This document shows positions 14,369 through 20,709 of a stretch of 20,709 nt of DNA, piece by piece (within the stretch, counting starts at the first letter, position 1; each line of letters opens with the position of its first letter). The stretch spans positions 1 through 20,709 of the forward strand of contig CAMWQS010000012.1 in assembly GCA_947176485.1 (NCBI GenBank), in the 5' to 3' direction. Source of the stretch: an uncultured Clostridia bacterium (GTDB lineage Bacteria; Bacillota; Clostridia; Christensenellales; Borkfalkiaceae). The position numbers were made by a program, and so were the translations under genes. Below the pieces are notes generated by a model. That model worked only from the letters and a program-made list of their open reading frames with translations, made no database searches and was not told the DNA's origin.

Positions 14369-15877
14369 TTAACCCTCGTTATCCGTCTTCGCGGGTTTTT
14401 TAGCAGACTTTTTAGGTTTTTCGCTAACCTCTTCCGTCTTGACTTCTTCTATTTTGATTTCATCAACTGCTTCGGTTTTGACTTCCTCTGATTTGATTTC
14501 GTCAACTGTTTCCGTCTTAACCTCTTCGGTGGGGGTGGCGTCAGCCTCCTCTTTATTTTCGTCCTTCTTCTTAAAAAGCTTCTTGAAGAATTCACCTACT
14601 TTGATAAAGAAGTTTTTAACTGCGAGGAACGCTCTTACGAACACATTCTTGGGAGGTTCGGGAAGGACGCTTTCCTTCGCTACGTCGTCCGCTTCTCTGG
14701 GAAGAGGCCCGTTGTGGACTACGTAAGATTGTCCTTCTGCTTCCATCTCTTCCACAATCTTTTGGTGCGCAGCAACCTGCTTGCCGAAACGTACGCGCTC
14801 TTCGGTTTCTTTATTGAAGATGAACACCTTGTGTTCTTTTAAGTTGAATTTTGCGACGTCGCCCGAAATGTTGCCCATTTCGTCCGCCGAAATGATTGAA
14901 CGGACGACAGGGTTTAACGAGCTTTCGCTTGTGGATACCACGCTGATATCCCTACCCATTACGTCGACGCCCGTAACTTTGACGGAAAGCTTGCCGTCTT
15001 TATCGAGCTTGAAGCCCTCGGGACGGATACCGACGTAAACCTCCTGGTCCTCCACGCCTTTGACGTCCAGCACCGCCTCTTCGCCTACGTAAAGCTTGCC
15101 GTTTTCCACCTTACCTGAAAACACGTTGATGGGAGGCGCGCCGAGGAATTTTGCAACGAAAAGGTTTGCAGGGTCGTCGTAAACGTTCTGCGGTTTACCA
15201 GTCTGCATTATAACGCCCAGTTTCATAATTACGATATAGTCGGAAATGGACATCGCCTCTTCCTGGTCGTGCGTTACGAAAATGGTGGTAATTTGGGTGC
15301 TGCGCTGAATTCTTCTTATCTCTTCACGCGTCTGCAATCTAAGTCTTGCGTCAAGATTAGAAAGAGGCTCGTCCAAGAGAAGCACGCGGGGCATTTTTAC
15401 AAGTGCACGGGCGATTGCTACACGTTGCTGTTGTCCGCCCGAAAGCTCGGCCGGTTTGCGGTTCATATACTCTTCTATCTGAACGAGCTTTGCCGCTTCA
15501 TTGGCACGTTTAAGCATTACCTCTTTGGAGAGCCTATTTTCCCCTTTAAAATTCTGTAAAGGGAATAGAATATTCTGTTGTACGGTCATATGCGGATAAA
15601 GCGCATAGTTTTGGAAAACAAGACCGATGCCCCTGTTTTCAGGGGAAAGCTTGGTAACGTCGTCTTCACCGAAGAAGATTTTACCACTGGTTGGCGCCTG
15701 TAAGCCGCTTATCATATAAAGCGTCGTACTTTTGCCGCAACCGGAGGGACCCAAAAGACAGACGAGCTTGCCGTCCGGGATTTCAAAGTTGAAATCGTTT
15801 ACGGCGATAACTTCGTCTTTCGTCTTCTTGTTACGACTTGGGAAAATTTTAGTGATGTTTTGCAATACAACTTTCAT
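14369..15877 (-). CDS. ABC transporter ATPase, MsmX/UgpC type, with long unusual C-terminal tail
   Basis: This 502-residue protein energises the two permeases. The nucleotide-binding domain is complete: Walker A GPSGCGKST (43-51), Q-loop VFQNYALYPHM, signature LSGGQQQR, Walker B VLLLDEPLSNLD and switch histidine VTHDQEEAM. A regulatory TOBE-like domain follows with VYVGIRPEGF. Family members end near 370 residues; here about 115 more follow. Residues 412-438 are rich in Phe, Val and Lys (VFVRAFLAVKNFFIKVGEFF, then KKLFKKK) and could form a membrane-binding amphipathic helix. Next comes an acidic 13-residue repeat (451-485), then a lysine-rich end (KPKKSAKKPAKTDNEG). The tail may tether the ATPase or bind a partner. 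The gene follows the RDD gene by 69 bp. Carrying its own ATPase sets this operon apart from CUT1 operons that borrow a shared MsmX. Confidence 0.93.
   Translation of the reverse strand: MKVVLQNITKIFPSRNKKTKDEVIAVNDFNFEIPDGKLVCLLGPSGCGKSTTLYMISGLQAPTSGKIFFGEDDVTKLSPENRGIGLVFQNYALYPHMTVQQNILFPLQNFKGENRLSKEVMLKRANEAAKLVQIEEYMNRKPAELSGGQQQRVAIARALVKMPRVLLLDEPLSNLDARLRLQTREEIRRIQRSTQITTIFVTHDQEEAMSISDYIVIMKLGVIMQTGKPQNVYDDPANLFVAKFLGAPPINVFSGKVENGKLYVGEEAVLDVKGVEDQEVYVGIRPEGFKLDKDGKLSVKVTGVDVMGRDISVVSTSESSLNPVVRSIISADEMGNISGDVAKFNLKEHKVFIFNKETEERVRFGKQVAAHQKIVEEMEAEGQSYVVHNGPLPREADDVAKESVLPEPPKNVFVRAFLAVKNFFIKVGEFFKKLFKKKDENKEEADATPTEEVKTETVDEIKSEEVKTEAVDEIKIEEVKTEEVSEKPKKSAKKPAKTDNEG
14423..14527 (-). 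repeat. In-frame 39-bp tandem repeat encoding an acidic 13-residue unit
   Basis: Within the 3' end of the ATPase gene, a 39-bp unit is repeated about 2.7 times. It encodes EEVKTETVDEIKS, EEVKTEAVDEIKI and EEVKTEEVS. The copies differ at a few bases, several of them silent. The unit number may vary between strains. Confidence 0.85.
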
Positions 15878-15946
15878 ATTTTTCTTCTGTTCTCTTTATT
15901 TTATTTTTTTCACCGAAAGAAGCCTTTCGATTCTTAAACAGTTTCC

Positions 15947-16783
15947 TTATTGGAGCGTCCTCTTTTCATTGAGCTCCTCCTCAGATTGAAAAATCATCTG
16001 AAGCTTCATATCCGCCGCCACCGTGCCTGCAACCAAATCGTGAATAGGCGTTCTGTTCTTTAATGCAAGGAAGAGAATGATATTCAAAACTTCGATTACG
16101 CCGAACAGCACGATTGCCAAGACTCCAAGTCCTCCGAAAAAGAACAGGAATACGAGCAATATGGGAACCATCGTTTCTATGACGTATTTTCCGAGGAACG
16201 TTCTTACGAACAACGCCATATTGGTTATCTTGACACAGTCCTGACGGACGAGACAAATTCCGAAAACCTTTTTGCCCACCGTCTGACCGTTTTTTAAAAT
16301 TATAGGAAGTACAAATTCCAGAACAATATATGAAAGTAAAACTCCGATTGAAATCATCATGAAGAGCAAACTGTAAACGTATCTGTACTGCGCGTTTACC
16401 TTTGCTATGGGCGTAAGCTCTTGATACTTTGCCCACGCTTCCGAAGTTATCGCGTCGCCGCTTTCGCCGTTTGCATTTTCAAGCTGAGCCCAAACGGCGT
16501 CAAGCGTAGTCGCCTTGCCGTCCTTGTCCGTAACGGTGTATTCTACGTTATCCTCATCGGATTGATAGCTAAAACCGTATGCTTCAGATACGCCCTGCGC
16601 ATACGCTTTGCGGTAATCTTCCCACTCGGTGTAATACTGTGTGGATAAATCTTCCGCACCGCCGTAGTCGCAGATAAGCGAGATAAGAAATATGAAGCCC
16701 GTTGACAAAACCGCGAGCAAAATTATATCGAGCAACTGAGCGGAAAGCCTTTTAACAATACCGATTTTCCTCAGTTCAAACAT
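15947..16783 (-). CDS. RDD-family membrane protein with a large hydrophilic insert
   Basis: This 278-residue protein carries RDD-domain signatures: an early Arg and Asp (KRLSAQLLDIILLAV, R12 and D19), QTVGKKVFGICLVRQD in the middle, and NRTPIHDLVAGTV near the end. Predicted membrane helices lie near 18-38, 137-163 and 200-245. Between the first and second helix there is a hydrophilic segment of about 95 residues (about 40-135), longer than usual for this family. It is probably exposed on one face of the membrane. The function of RDD proteins is mostly unknown; ion exchange has been proposed for some. It is the first gene after the promoter at 16837-16865, with GAGGAG about 7 nt before its ATG, and it precedes the ABC ATPase by 69 bp. 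A role in transport or in assembly of the importer is possible. Confidence 0.87.
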   Translation of the reverse strand: MFELRKIGIVKRLSAQLLDIILLAVLSTGFIFLISLICDYGGAEDLSTQYYTEWEDYRKAYAQGVSEAYGFSYQSDEDNVEYTVTDKDGKATTLDAVWAQLENANGESGDAITSEAWAKYQELTPIAKVNAQYRYVYSLLFMMISIGVLLSYIVLEFVLPIILKNGQTVGKKVFGICLVRQDCVKITNMALFVRTFLGKYVIETMVPILLVFLFFFGGLGVLAIVLFGVIEVLNIILFLALKNRTPIHDLVAGTVAADMKLQMIFQSEEELNEKRTLQ

Positions 16784-16836
16784 TCTTTTGCTCCTCTATT
16801 GTGCTATTTGACTACACTTTTGCTACTACATATAGT

Positions 16837-16865
16837 ATTATAACCGATAAAAATCAAGAAAGCAA
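16837..16865 (-). promoter_or_regulatory. Promoter of the RDD-ABC-nuclease operon
   Basis: On the minus strand, TTGCTT (16865-16860) and TATAAT (16842-16837) are separated by 17 bp. Transcription should start near 16830, leaving a leader of about 47 nt that ends in a GAGGAG ribosome site. No operator-like palindrome or riboswitch fold is apparent in this short leader. It is the only good promoter found for the seven genes down to 6382. Confidence 0.78.
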
Positions 16866-16879
16866 CGATTTGAAGAAAA

Positions 16880-16903
16880 AAATATATAAGTAAATATATA
16901 TTT
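16880..16903 (-). terminator. AT-rich hairpin terminator after the small lipoprotein gene
   Basis: On the minus strand, AAATATATA pairs with TATATATTT around a 6-nt loop and is followed directly by TTTTT. The stem is pure A-T and therefore weak. Its position, 22 bp past the stop at 16926 and just before the next promoter, supports a transcript end. Confidence 0.5.
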
Positions 16904-16925
16904 ATTAACAGTACCGCGTGTAGCC

Positions 16926-17519
16926 TTAGACGGTGAAGGTGTACAGATATTCCACTTCATTTCCGCCCTGCGCCGTATACGTTATCGTAACGGTGTTAAA
17001 GGCGTCACCGAAGGCTGCGTTTACCTTCATATCGGTACAGCTAAGCGACGACGAGCCCATAAACCCGCCGGGGTTGGTTACGTCGGCTTTTAAACGACTA
17101 TCAGTTAACTCGGCGTAGGAGAAGTACTCTTTTTTGAAGTTGAGTCCGCTACCCGCTATAAGCGCGTCGAGAGATACCTCCTCTCCCCTAATATAGGTAA
17201 TTTTGCCGCCCATAACTGCCGCTTTGCCCTCTATAGTGATTTTTTCGGCAGCTGCTGAGTCGAGCGAAATTTCCGCAAATCTTTCAACGCTGTAATTTAC
17301 GGTAACAACGCCGCCGGAAAAAGTCATTTCGTATTCGTCGGTGAGGACCATGTCTTCGTCGAACTTGTCGGTTACCGTCAAAACGATTTTAGAATAATTG
17401 AGGTCAAGCTTGGCGTTCAGCTCGTCGTATTTCGAGCTGTCGTCGGTAGCACAGCCGCCTACAACCGCCACCGCGGCGCAAGCCGCTAAAATAACGGGAA
17501 TACTTTTCTTTATTTTCAT
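16926..17519 (-). CDS. Small lipoprotein of unknown function
   Basis: This 197-residue protein has a clear lipoprotein signal (MKIKKSIPVILAACAAVAVV, lipobox VGGC, Cys23). The mature part is acidic and appears all-beta, with alternating polar and hydrophobic residues (KIVLTVTDKF, VVTVNYSVERF, NTVTITYTAQ, EVEYLYTFTV). I do not recognise a named family. It lies 20 bp after the secreted endonuclease gene and before a terminator, so it is probably the last gene of the phosphorylase-kinase-endonuclease unit. GGAG lies 11 nt upstream of the ATG, slightly far. A role in handling or restraining the secreted nuclease at the membrane is possible but unproven. Confidence 0.82.
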   Translation of the reverse strand: MKIKKSIPVILAACAAVAVVGGCATDDSSKYDELNAKLDLNYSKIVLTVTDKFDEDMVLTDEYEMTFSGGVVTVNYSVERFAEISLDSAAAEKITIEGKAAVMGGKITYIRGEEVSLDALIAGSGLNFKKEYFSYAELTDSRLKADVTNPGGFMGSSSLSCTDMKVNAAFGDAFNTVTITYTAQGGNEVEYLYTFTV

Positions 17520-17539
17520 ATTAGCTTACGCTCCTTAGT

Positions 17540-19759
17540 TTAAACGAATCTTCCTGCGCCGTTCAACGCGGATTTATCTGCGTCGTCCGCCGCACCGTTG
17601 CACACTTTGACAAGCTCGTTATAGATTACGATTATCGCGTTTAACTTATCGATATCCGAAGACACTTCCTTCTTATCAGCCTCGGACAGCTTTTTGTAGG
17701 CTTCGATTGCCGTATTAATAGTGGTGCGGAATTCCGTAAACGAGCCTTTTGCATTGATGGCTGCTACTGCATTGTGGAAAGCCTGTGCCGTTTGACTGAC
17801 TATCACGACGGGCTCATCCTCCGTTACGGTAACCGTTGCGGCTGCCCAAATCAAGTCGCTGCCCTTACATACAGCCATAATAGTTGCGGTGCCCGCGCTA
17901 ATTGCCGTTACGACGCCCTCCTGAGAAACGGTTACAACCGACGTGTCGGACGAAGACCAAACGACTTCCGCCCTTGCTGTTGAAGGAACACTCGTTATCG
18001 TAAGCTTGGTGCTTTCGCCTTTTGCCAACTCAAATTCAGAGGGATTTATATAAATCTCTTGAAGCTTGTCGGGGGTGGGTGGAACCTCACCGCCGATTTT
18101 TTCGAAACTGACGGGGAATTGCGTTACCCCTACGTTTTCGGCGTTGGTGCCGGAAATATATTTAGTTTCGCTGCTGCTTATCGTTTCGAACGTTTTACCG
18201 CTTGAATTCGTATACGAACCAAGATAATAGCTTTTGCCGTTAACCGTAAGCGTCCACGTCAAGACTTTTAAGTCGGAATCGTACGACCATTTGCCGGAGC
18301 TGCTGCCAGACAGAACGATTCTGCTGACCGTGCTTCCGTAGCTGTTTGTAGCTTTTTCAAGCTCTAAATACTTTCCGCCTACTTTCAGCGTGTATCCGTC
18401 GCCTACCTTCTCGGCGACCACTTCTGCGGCGTTATTTACGTCGGTAGTAGTTAAGCCGTAATTATTGCCGTCTAACGAACCCGTGAAATACAATTTTTTC
18501 GTGATATCCGAAGCGGTAATATTCAGCGCAAGCCTATACGTACCCGCTTCAAAGGTACCCGAAGGTGTCGGCGTGGGAGAATCTTTTTTAACCGTAACGG
18601 TTGCCGTCGCCCTTATAGATGAGTTAACGGTGCTGATTGCGGCAATAGCTGTGGTGCCCGCACCAGTTGCCTTTACGATACCGTCGTCGGAAACGGTTGC
18701 AACCGAATCGTCATACGAATACCAAATTACGCTTTTAGACGCGTTGCTCGGGGTAGGCGTAACGGTTAAGTTATAGGTATCACCTACACCCAAATTAAGC
18801 GAAGTAGCGTTAAGGCGAATGCTCTGCAAGGTATCCGAAGGTCCGGGGGTAGGTCCGGGACCGGGGTTGGGGTCAACGGTGCCGCCGCCCCAAATGGCGT
18901 CTGCATAGCTTGAATTGTCAATGAAAGGATTTCTGTTGTGTTCTATCGCGTAAACGGCGTTGTTTCTGTCAATTTCAATTTGGTCTACGGGGTCTAACTT
19001 ATTCCACTTTAAAAGCAATTGCTTTGCCGCGTCCTCGTTACTTGCCCTAACTATGTGCGTGAAATTAATAGTGCCGAAATAACTGCCGTTACCTTTGCCG
19101 TTAGTCGTTGCGTTGCCGCCGAATATAGAATTGGAATACGTATTGTAGTGAGTGTACACGTACATTAAAATTCGTGCTACGTCGCCCTTTACGTTATCCA
19201 AAGGCTCGAAAGTGCCCGTGGTGCTGGAACCGGACGAATGTCCGCCGAGAACGTGGCTGACGCTGGTGTACTCTTCCTTTCCGTCGGTAACCTCACCGTA
19301 CTTCATATTTCCACGGTGATTATTGAGGTCTTTTTCGGCGGGCCTTATATGATGCAAGTCGGAACCTGCACCGCTCGTTTCCCATAAGCCGTTCGAATCA
19401 CTTTTTGCCCAAACGTGTTCCCTGTTCCAACCGCCCGAAACGTCCCATTTGGATGCGTCAATGTCAATATGAGTATAAAACTCCATAACGGTATTACTTT
19501 TACTGCCGGGGTCGGTCTTTTTGGCGTTGTCGGCTTTACAATCGTTATATGAAGTATAATACGTATGCGTCGTGGTAATAAGGTCGTGAAGCTGACCCAA
19601 AAGCTGGGTGCCGCCGGTTGCCGTGATACCGTTATAATACGTATCAACCGTAGCCGCATCCGCAACCTGGTATTGTGTTGCGCCGCAAATTGCCGCCGTG
19701 CCCAAGCACACCGCAATTGCTAAACAGAACGATAAAATGCTTTTAAAAATCTTTTGCAT
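17540..19759 (-). CDS. Secreted endonuclease I-family nuclease with bacterial Ig-like (Big_2) domains
   Basis: This 739-residue exported protein begins MQKIFKSILSFCLAIAVCLG and has a Sec signal peptide likely cut after VADAA (about residue 36). Residues about 37-290 are an endonuclease I domain (PF04231 type): WNREHVWAKS (111-120), SDLHHIRP (133-140) with catalytic histidine and metal-site residues, NNHRGN (146-151), KGDVARILMYVYTHYN (191-206) and EHNRNPFIDN (273-282). These enzymes cut DNA, sometimes RNA, non-specifically. A Pro/Gly linker leads to Big_2-like domain 1 (309-391), an unassigned beta-rich domain (400-556), Big_2-like domain 2 (564-647) and a helical tail (about 655-739). No sortase motif or C-terminal anchor is seen. 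The ATG at 19759 is chosen because GAGG lies 6 nt upstream; the in-frame GTG at 19789 would overlap the thymidine kinase gene. The gene starts 13 bp after that gene. Confidence 0.93.
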   Translation of the reverse strand: MQKIFKSILSFCLAIAVCLGTAAICGATQYQVADAATVDTYYNGITATGGTQLLGQLHDLITTTHTYYTSYNDCKADNAKKTDPGSKSNTVMEFYTHIDIDASKWDVSGGWNREHVWAKSDSNGLWETSGAGSDLHHIRPAEKDLNNHRGNMKYGEVTDGKEEYTSVSHVLGGHSSGSSTTGTFEPLDNVKGDVARILMYVYTHYNTYSNSIFGGNATTNGKGNGSYFGTINFTHIVRASNEDAAKQLLLKWNKLDPVDQIEIDRNNAVYAIEHNRNPFIDNSSYADAIWGGGTVDPNPGPGPTPGPSDTLQSIRLNATSLNLGVGDTYNLTVTPTPSNASKSVIWYSYDDSVATVSDDGIVKATGAGTTAIAAISTVNSSIRATATVTVKKDSPTPTPSGTFEAGTYRLALNITASDITKKLYFTGSLDGNNYGLTTTDVNNAAEVVAEKVGDGYTLKVGGKYLELEKATNSYGSTVSRIVLSGSSSGKWSYDSDLKVLTWTLTVNGKSYYLGSYTNSSGKTFETISSSETKYISGTNAENVGVTQFPVSFEKIGGEVPPTPDKLQEIYINPSEFELAKGESTKLTITSVPSTARAEVVWSSSDTSVVTVSQEGVVTAISAGTATIMAVCKGSDLIWAAATVTVTEDEPVVIVSQTAQAFHNAVAAINAKGSFTEFRTTINTAIEAYKKLSEADKKEVSSDIDKLNAIIVIYNELVKVCNGAADDADKSALNGAGRFV

Positions 19760-19772
19760 AATGCACCTCTTA

Positions 19773-20357
19773 TTATTGCAAACGTTCACGCGCCAACCGT
19801 TTAAGCCAGCACCTTCTACACATAGCTATATATCTTTCGTTACCGCCAAGGCATACTTGAGAGCCTTCGGTAACGATTTTGCCGTTTTCGTCCAAACGGG
19901 CGTTTACCGTCGCCTTTGCACCACAGGTGCAAACCGATTTGATTTCTTTGATAGACTCGGCAATTTCAAACAACCGTTTACTGCCGGGGAACAGATGCGT
20001 CGTAAAGTCGGTACTGAGCCCGAAGCAAAGCACGGGAATATCCTTCTCTATTACTATATCGGCAAGCTGGTCTACTTGTTCGGGCGTAAGGAATTGACAT
20101 TCGTCAACTATAATTACTTTACAGTCAGAATAGTACTTATCGTAGGTTTCCGAGATGTTCTCGTTTTCACTGACGGGTACCGCCTCGTTTTGAAGCCCTA
20201 TGCGCGATTTGACGATTTTTGCGCCGTCGCGGTTATCTATTGCGGGCTTTAAAAGCAATACCTTAATGCCGTTTTCTTCGTAGTTGAATTTCGTTATCAG
20301 TGCTTGCGCCGTCTTTGAACAGCCCATTGCGCCGAACTTAAAATATAATTTTGCCAT
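19773..20357 (-). CDS. tdk: Thymidine kinase (type II)
   Basis: This 194-residue cytoplasmic enzyme phosphorylates thymidine, and usually deoxyuridine, to the monophosphate with ATP. Recognisable parts are a P-loop (FGAMGCSKTAQ, near residue 8), the Walker B-like VIIVDECQFL with Glu as catalytic base, SVCTCGAKATVNARLDENGK in the lasso region, and a zinc site made of CTC and the later CRRC. Length matches bacterial type II enzymes. The first Gly-x-Met-x-Ser/Cys-Gly-Lys position reads GAMGCSKT rather than the usual GxMxSGKT, a mild departure. The ATG is 1 bp after the phosphorylase stop, and the secreted endonuclease gene starts 13 bp downstream. Salvage enzyme and exported nuclease therefore share one transcription unit. 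Confidence 0.95.
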   Translation of the reverse strand: MAKLYFKFGAMGCSKTAQALITKFNYEENGIKVLLLKPAIDNRDGAKIVKSRIGLQNEAVPVSENENISETYDKYYSDCKVIIVDECQFLTPEQVDQLADIVIEKDIPVLCFGLSTDFTTHLFPGSKRLFEIAESIKEIKSVCTCGAKATVNARLDENGKIVTEGSQVCLGGNERYIAMCRRCWLKRLARERLQ

Positions 20358-20358
20358 A

Positions 20359-20709
20359 TTACTCTACCGTGCAGTAAACGAGAGGTTCATTCTGCGGTTT
20401 TTTCTCTTGTAATTGCGTTGCCGAAATAAGCAGTTTTTCCGCTGCGGCGAATTTAGTCTTATCGTTTGCGTACAGCGTTGCGATTTCCTCACCCGCGTCG
20501 ACGAAGTCACCCGTCTTGCGTTTTAAGATAATGCCCGCGCTGTAATCGATTTTATCTTCCATAGTGTTGCGTCCCGCGCCGAGAGCTAGGCTTGCAAGCC
20601 CGTAAGCTTCGGTATCTACCTTGCAGATATAGCCGCGGGTTGTACTTTTTTCGGAATATGAATATTTTGCCTTTGCACACTTTGCGGGGTGAGCGATAAG
20701 GTTCGCGTT
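20359..20709 (-). CDS. pdp: Pyrimidine-nucleoside phosphorylase, C-terminal 116 residues only
   Basis: The frame enters from the right edge (NANLIAHPAKCAKAKYSYSE...) and ends at TAA 20361-20359. It holds the characteristic C-terminal domain of pyrimidine/thymidine phosphorylases: YICKVDTEAYGLASLALGAG, R..MEDKIDYSAGIILKRKTG, then the biotinyl-like GDFVDAGEEIATLYAND. The enzyme splits thymidine, uridine or deoxyuridine with phosphate to base and (deoxy)ribose-1-phosphate. The catalytic N-terminal part is outside the window, so pyrimidine versus thymidine preference cannot be judged. It is the first visible gene of the unit that continues with thymidine kinase (1-bp gap) and the secreted endonuclease. 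The internal ATG at 20562 is not the start; the homology continues unbroken upstream of it. Confidence 0.92.
   Translation of the reverse strand, partial: NANLIAHPAKCAKAKYSYSEKSTTRGYICKVDTEAYGLASLALGAGRNTMEDKIDYSAGIILKRKTGDFVDAGEEIATLYANDKTKFAAAEKLLISATQLQEKKPQNEPLVYCTVE

Noticed and set aside
14423..14527. Tandem repeat as a possible CRISPR-like array
   Set aside because: Units are contiguous with no spacers, lie in frame in a coding region and encode a regular peptide repeat.
15981..16436. Minus-strand open frame of 151 codons in another frame of the RDD gene
   Set aside because: The RDD frame has a promoter, a ribosome site and family motifs. The alternative frame has none.
16784..16836. 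Riboswitch before the RDD-ABC operon
   Set aside because: The predicted leader is only about 47 nt and shows no stable fold or known aptamer core.
19760..19789. GTG start for the secreted endonuclease overlapping thymidine kinase
   Set aside because: It would place ten extra residues before a normal signal peptide, and the ATG at 19759 has a better ribosome site.

Overview
The window looks like a chromosomal piece of a low-to-mid GC Gram-positive of the class Clostridia (Bacillota), possibly an uncultured gut lineage such as Christensenellales. The support is lipobox-bearing lipoproteins with secreted Ig-like domains, a binding-protein-dependent CUT1 ABC importer, GGAG-type ribosome sites, TTGACA/TATAAT promoters, and the NrnA, SurE and COG2509 families. 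The lineage guess comes from protein style only. There are no rRNA or tRNA genes, no CRISPR array, no transposase and no phage genes. Coding is dense, with no gene-free stretch above about 145 bp.

Left end (1-871). A truncated XRE-type repressor gene points left. It diverges from a small unknown membrane-protein gene whose near-consensus promoter carries two copies of a palindrome centred 30 bp apart, which suggests a repressor-operator module. A strong hairpin separates it from the next, convergent unit.

Nucleotide phosphoester block (898-6361). A minus-strand pair encodes an unusual fusion of a HAD 5'(3')-deoxyribonucleotidase with a guanylate-kinase-like domain, and a COG2509 FAD-dependent dehydrogenase. 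The promoter geometry of the fusion gene predicts a leaderless or nearly leaderless mRNA. Back to back with it, a consensus promoter drives a plus-strand unit of two NrnA-type DHH phosphoesterases and SurE nucleotidase, closed by a bidirectional terminator.

Transporter-nuclease block (6382-16865, minus strand). One promoter at 16837-16865 precedes, in transcription order, an RDD membrane protein, an ABC ATPase with a long unusual C-terminal tail, two CUT1 permeases, a solute-binding lipoprotein, a lipoprotein with a staphylococcal-nuclease-type domain (5 bp from the binding-protein gene), and a 1016-residue multi-domain lipoprotein.

Salvage-nuclease block (16880-20709, minus strand). Tightly spaced genes encode pyrimidine-nucleoside phosphorylase (C-terminal part only), thymidine kinase, a secreted endonuclease I with Ig-like domains, and a small orphan lipoprotein.

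Read together, most of the window concerns nucleic acids: two different exported nucleases, an importer in the same transcription unit as one of them, cytoplasmic (deoxy)nucleoside salvage enzymes in the same unit as the other, and several nucleotide/oligonucleotide phosphoesterases nearby. The main hypothesis is a locus for digesting extracellular DNA and importing its products. Domain assignments are well supported by motifs. The importer's substrate and the functional link between the blocks are inference.
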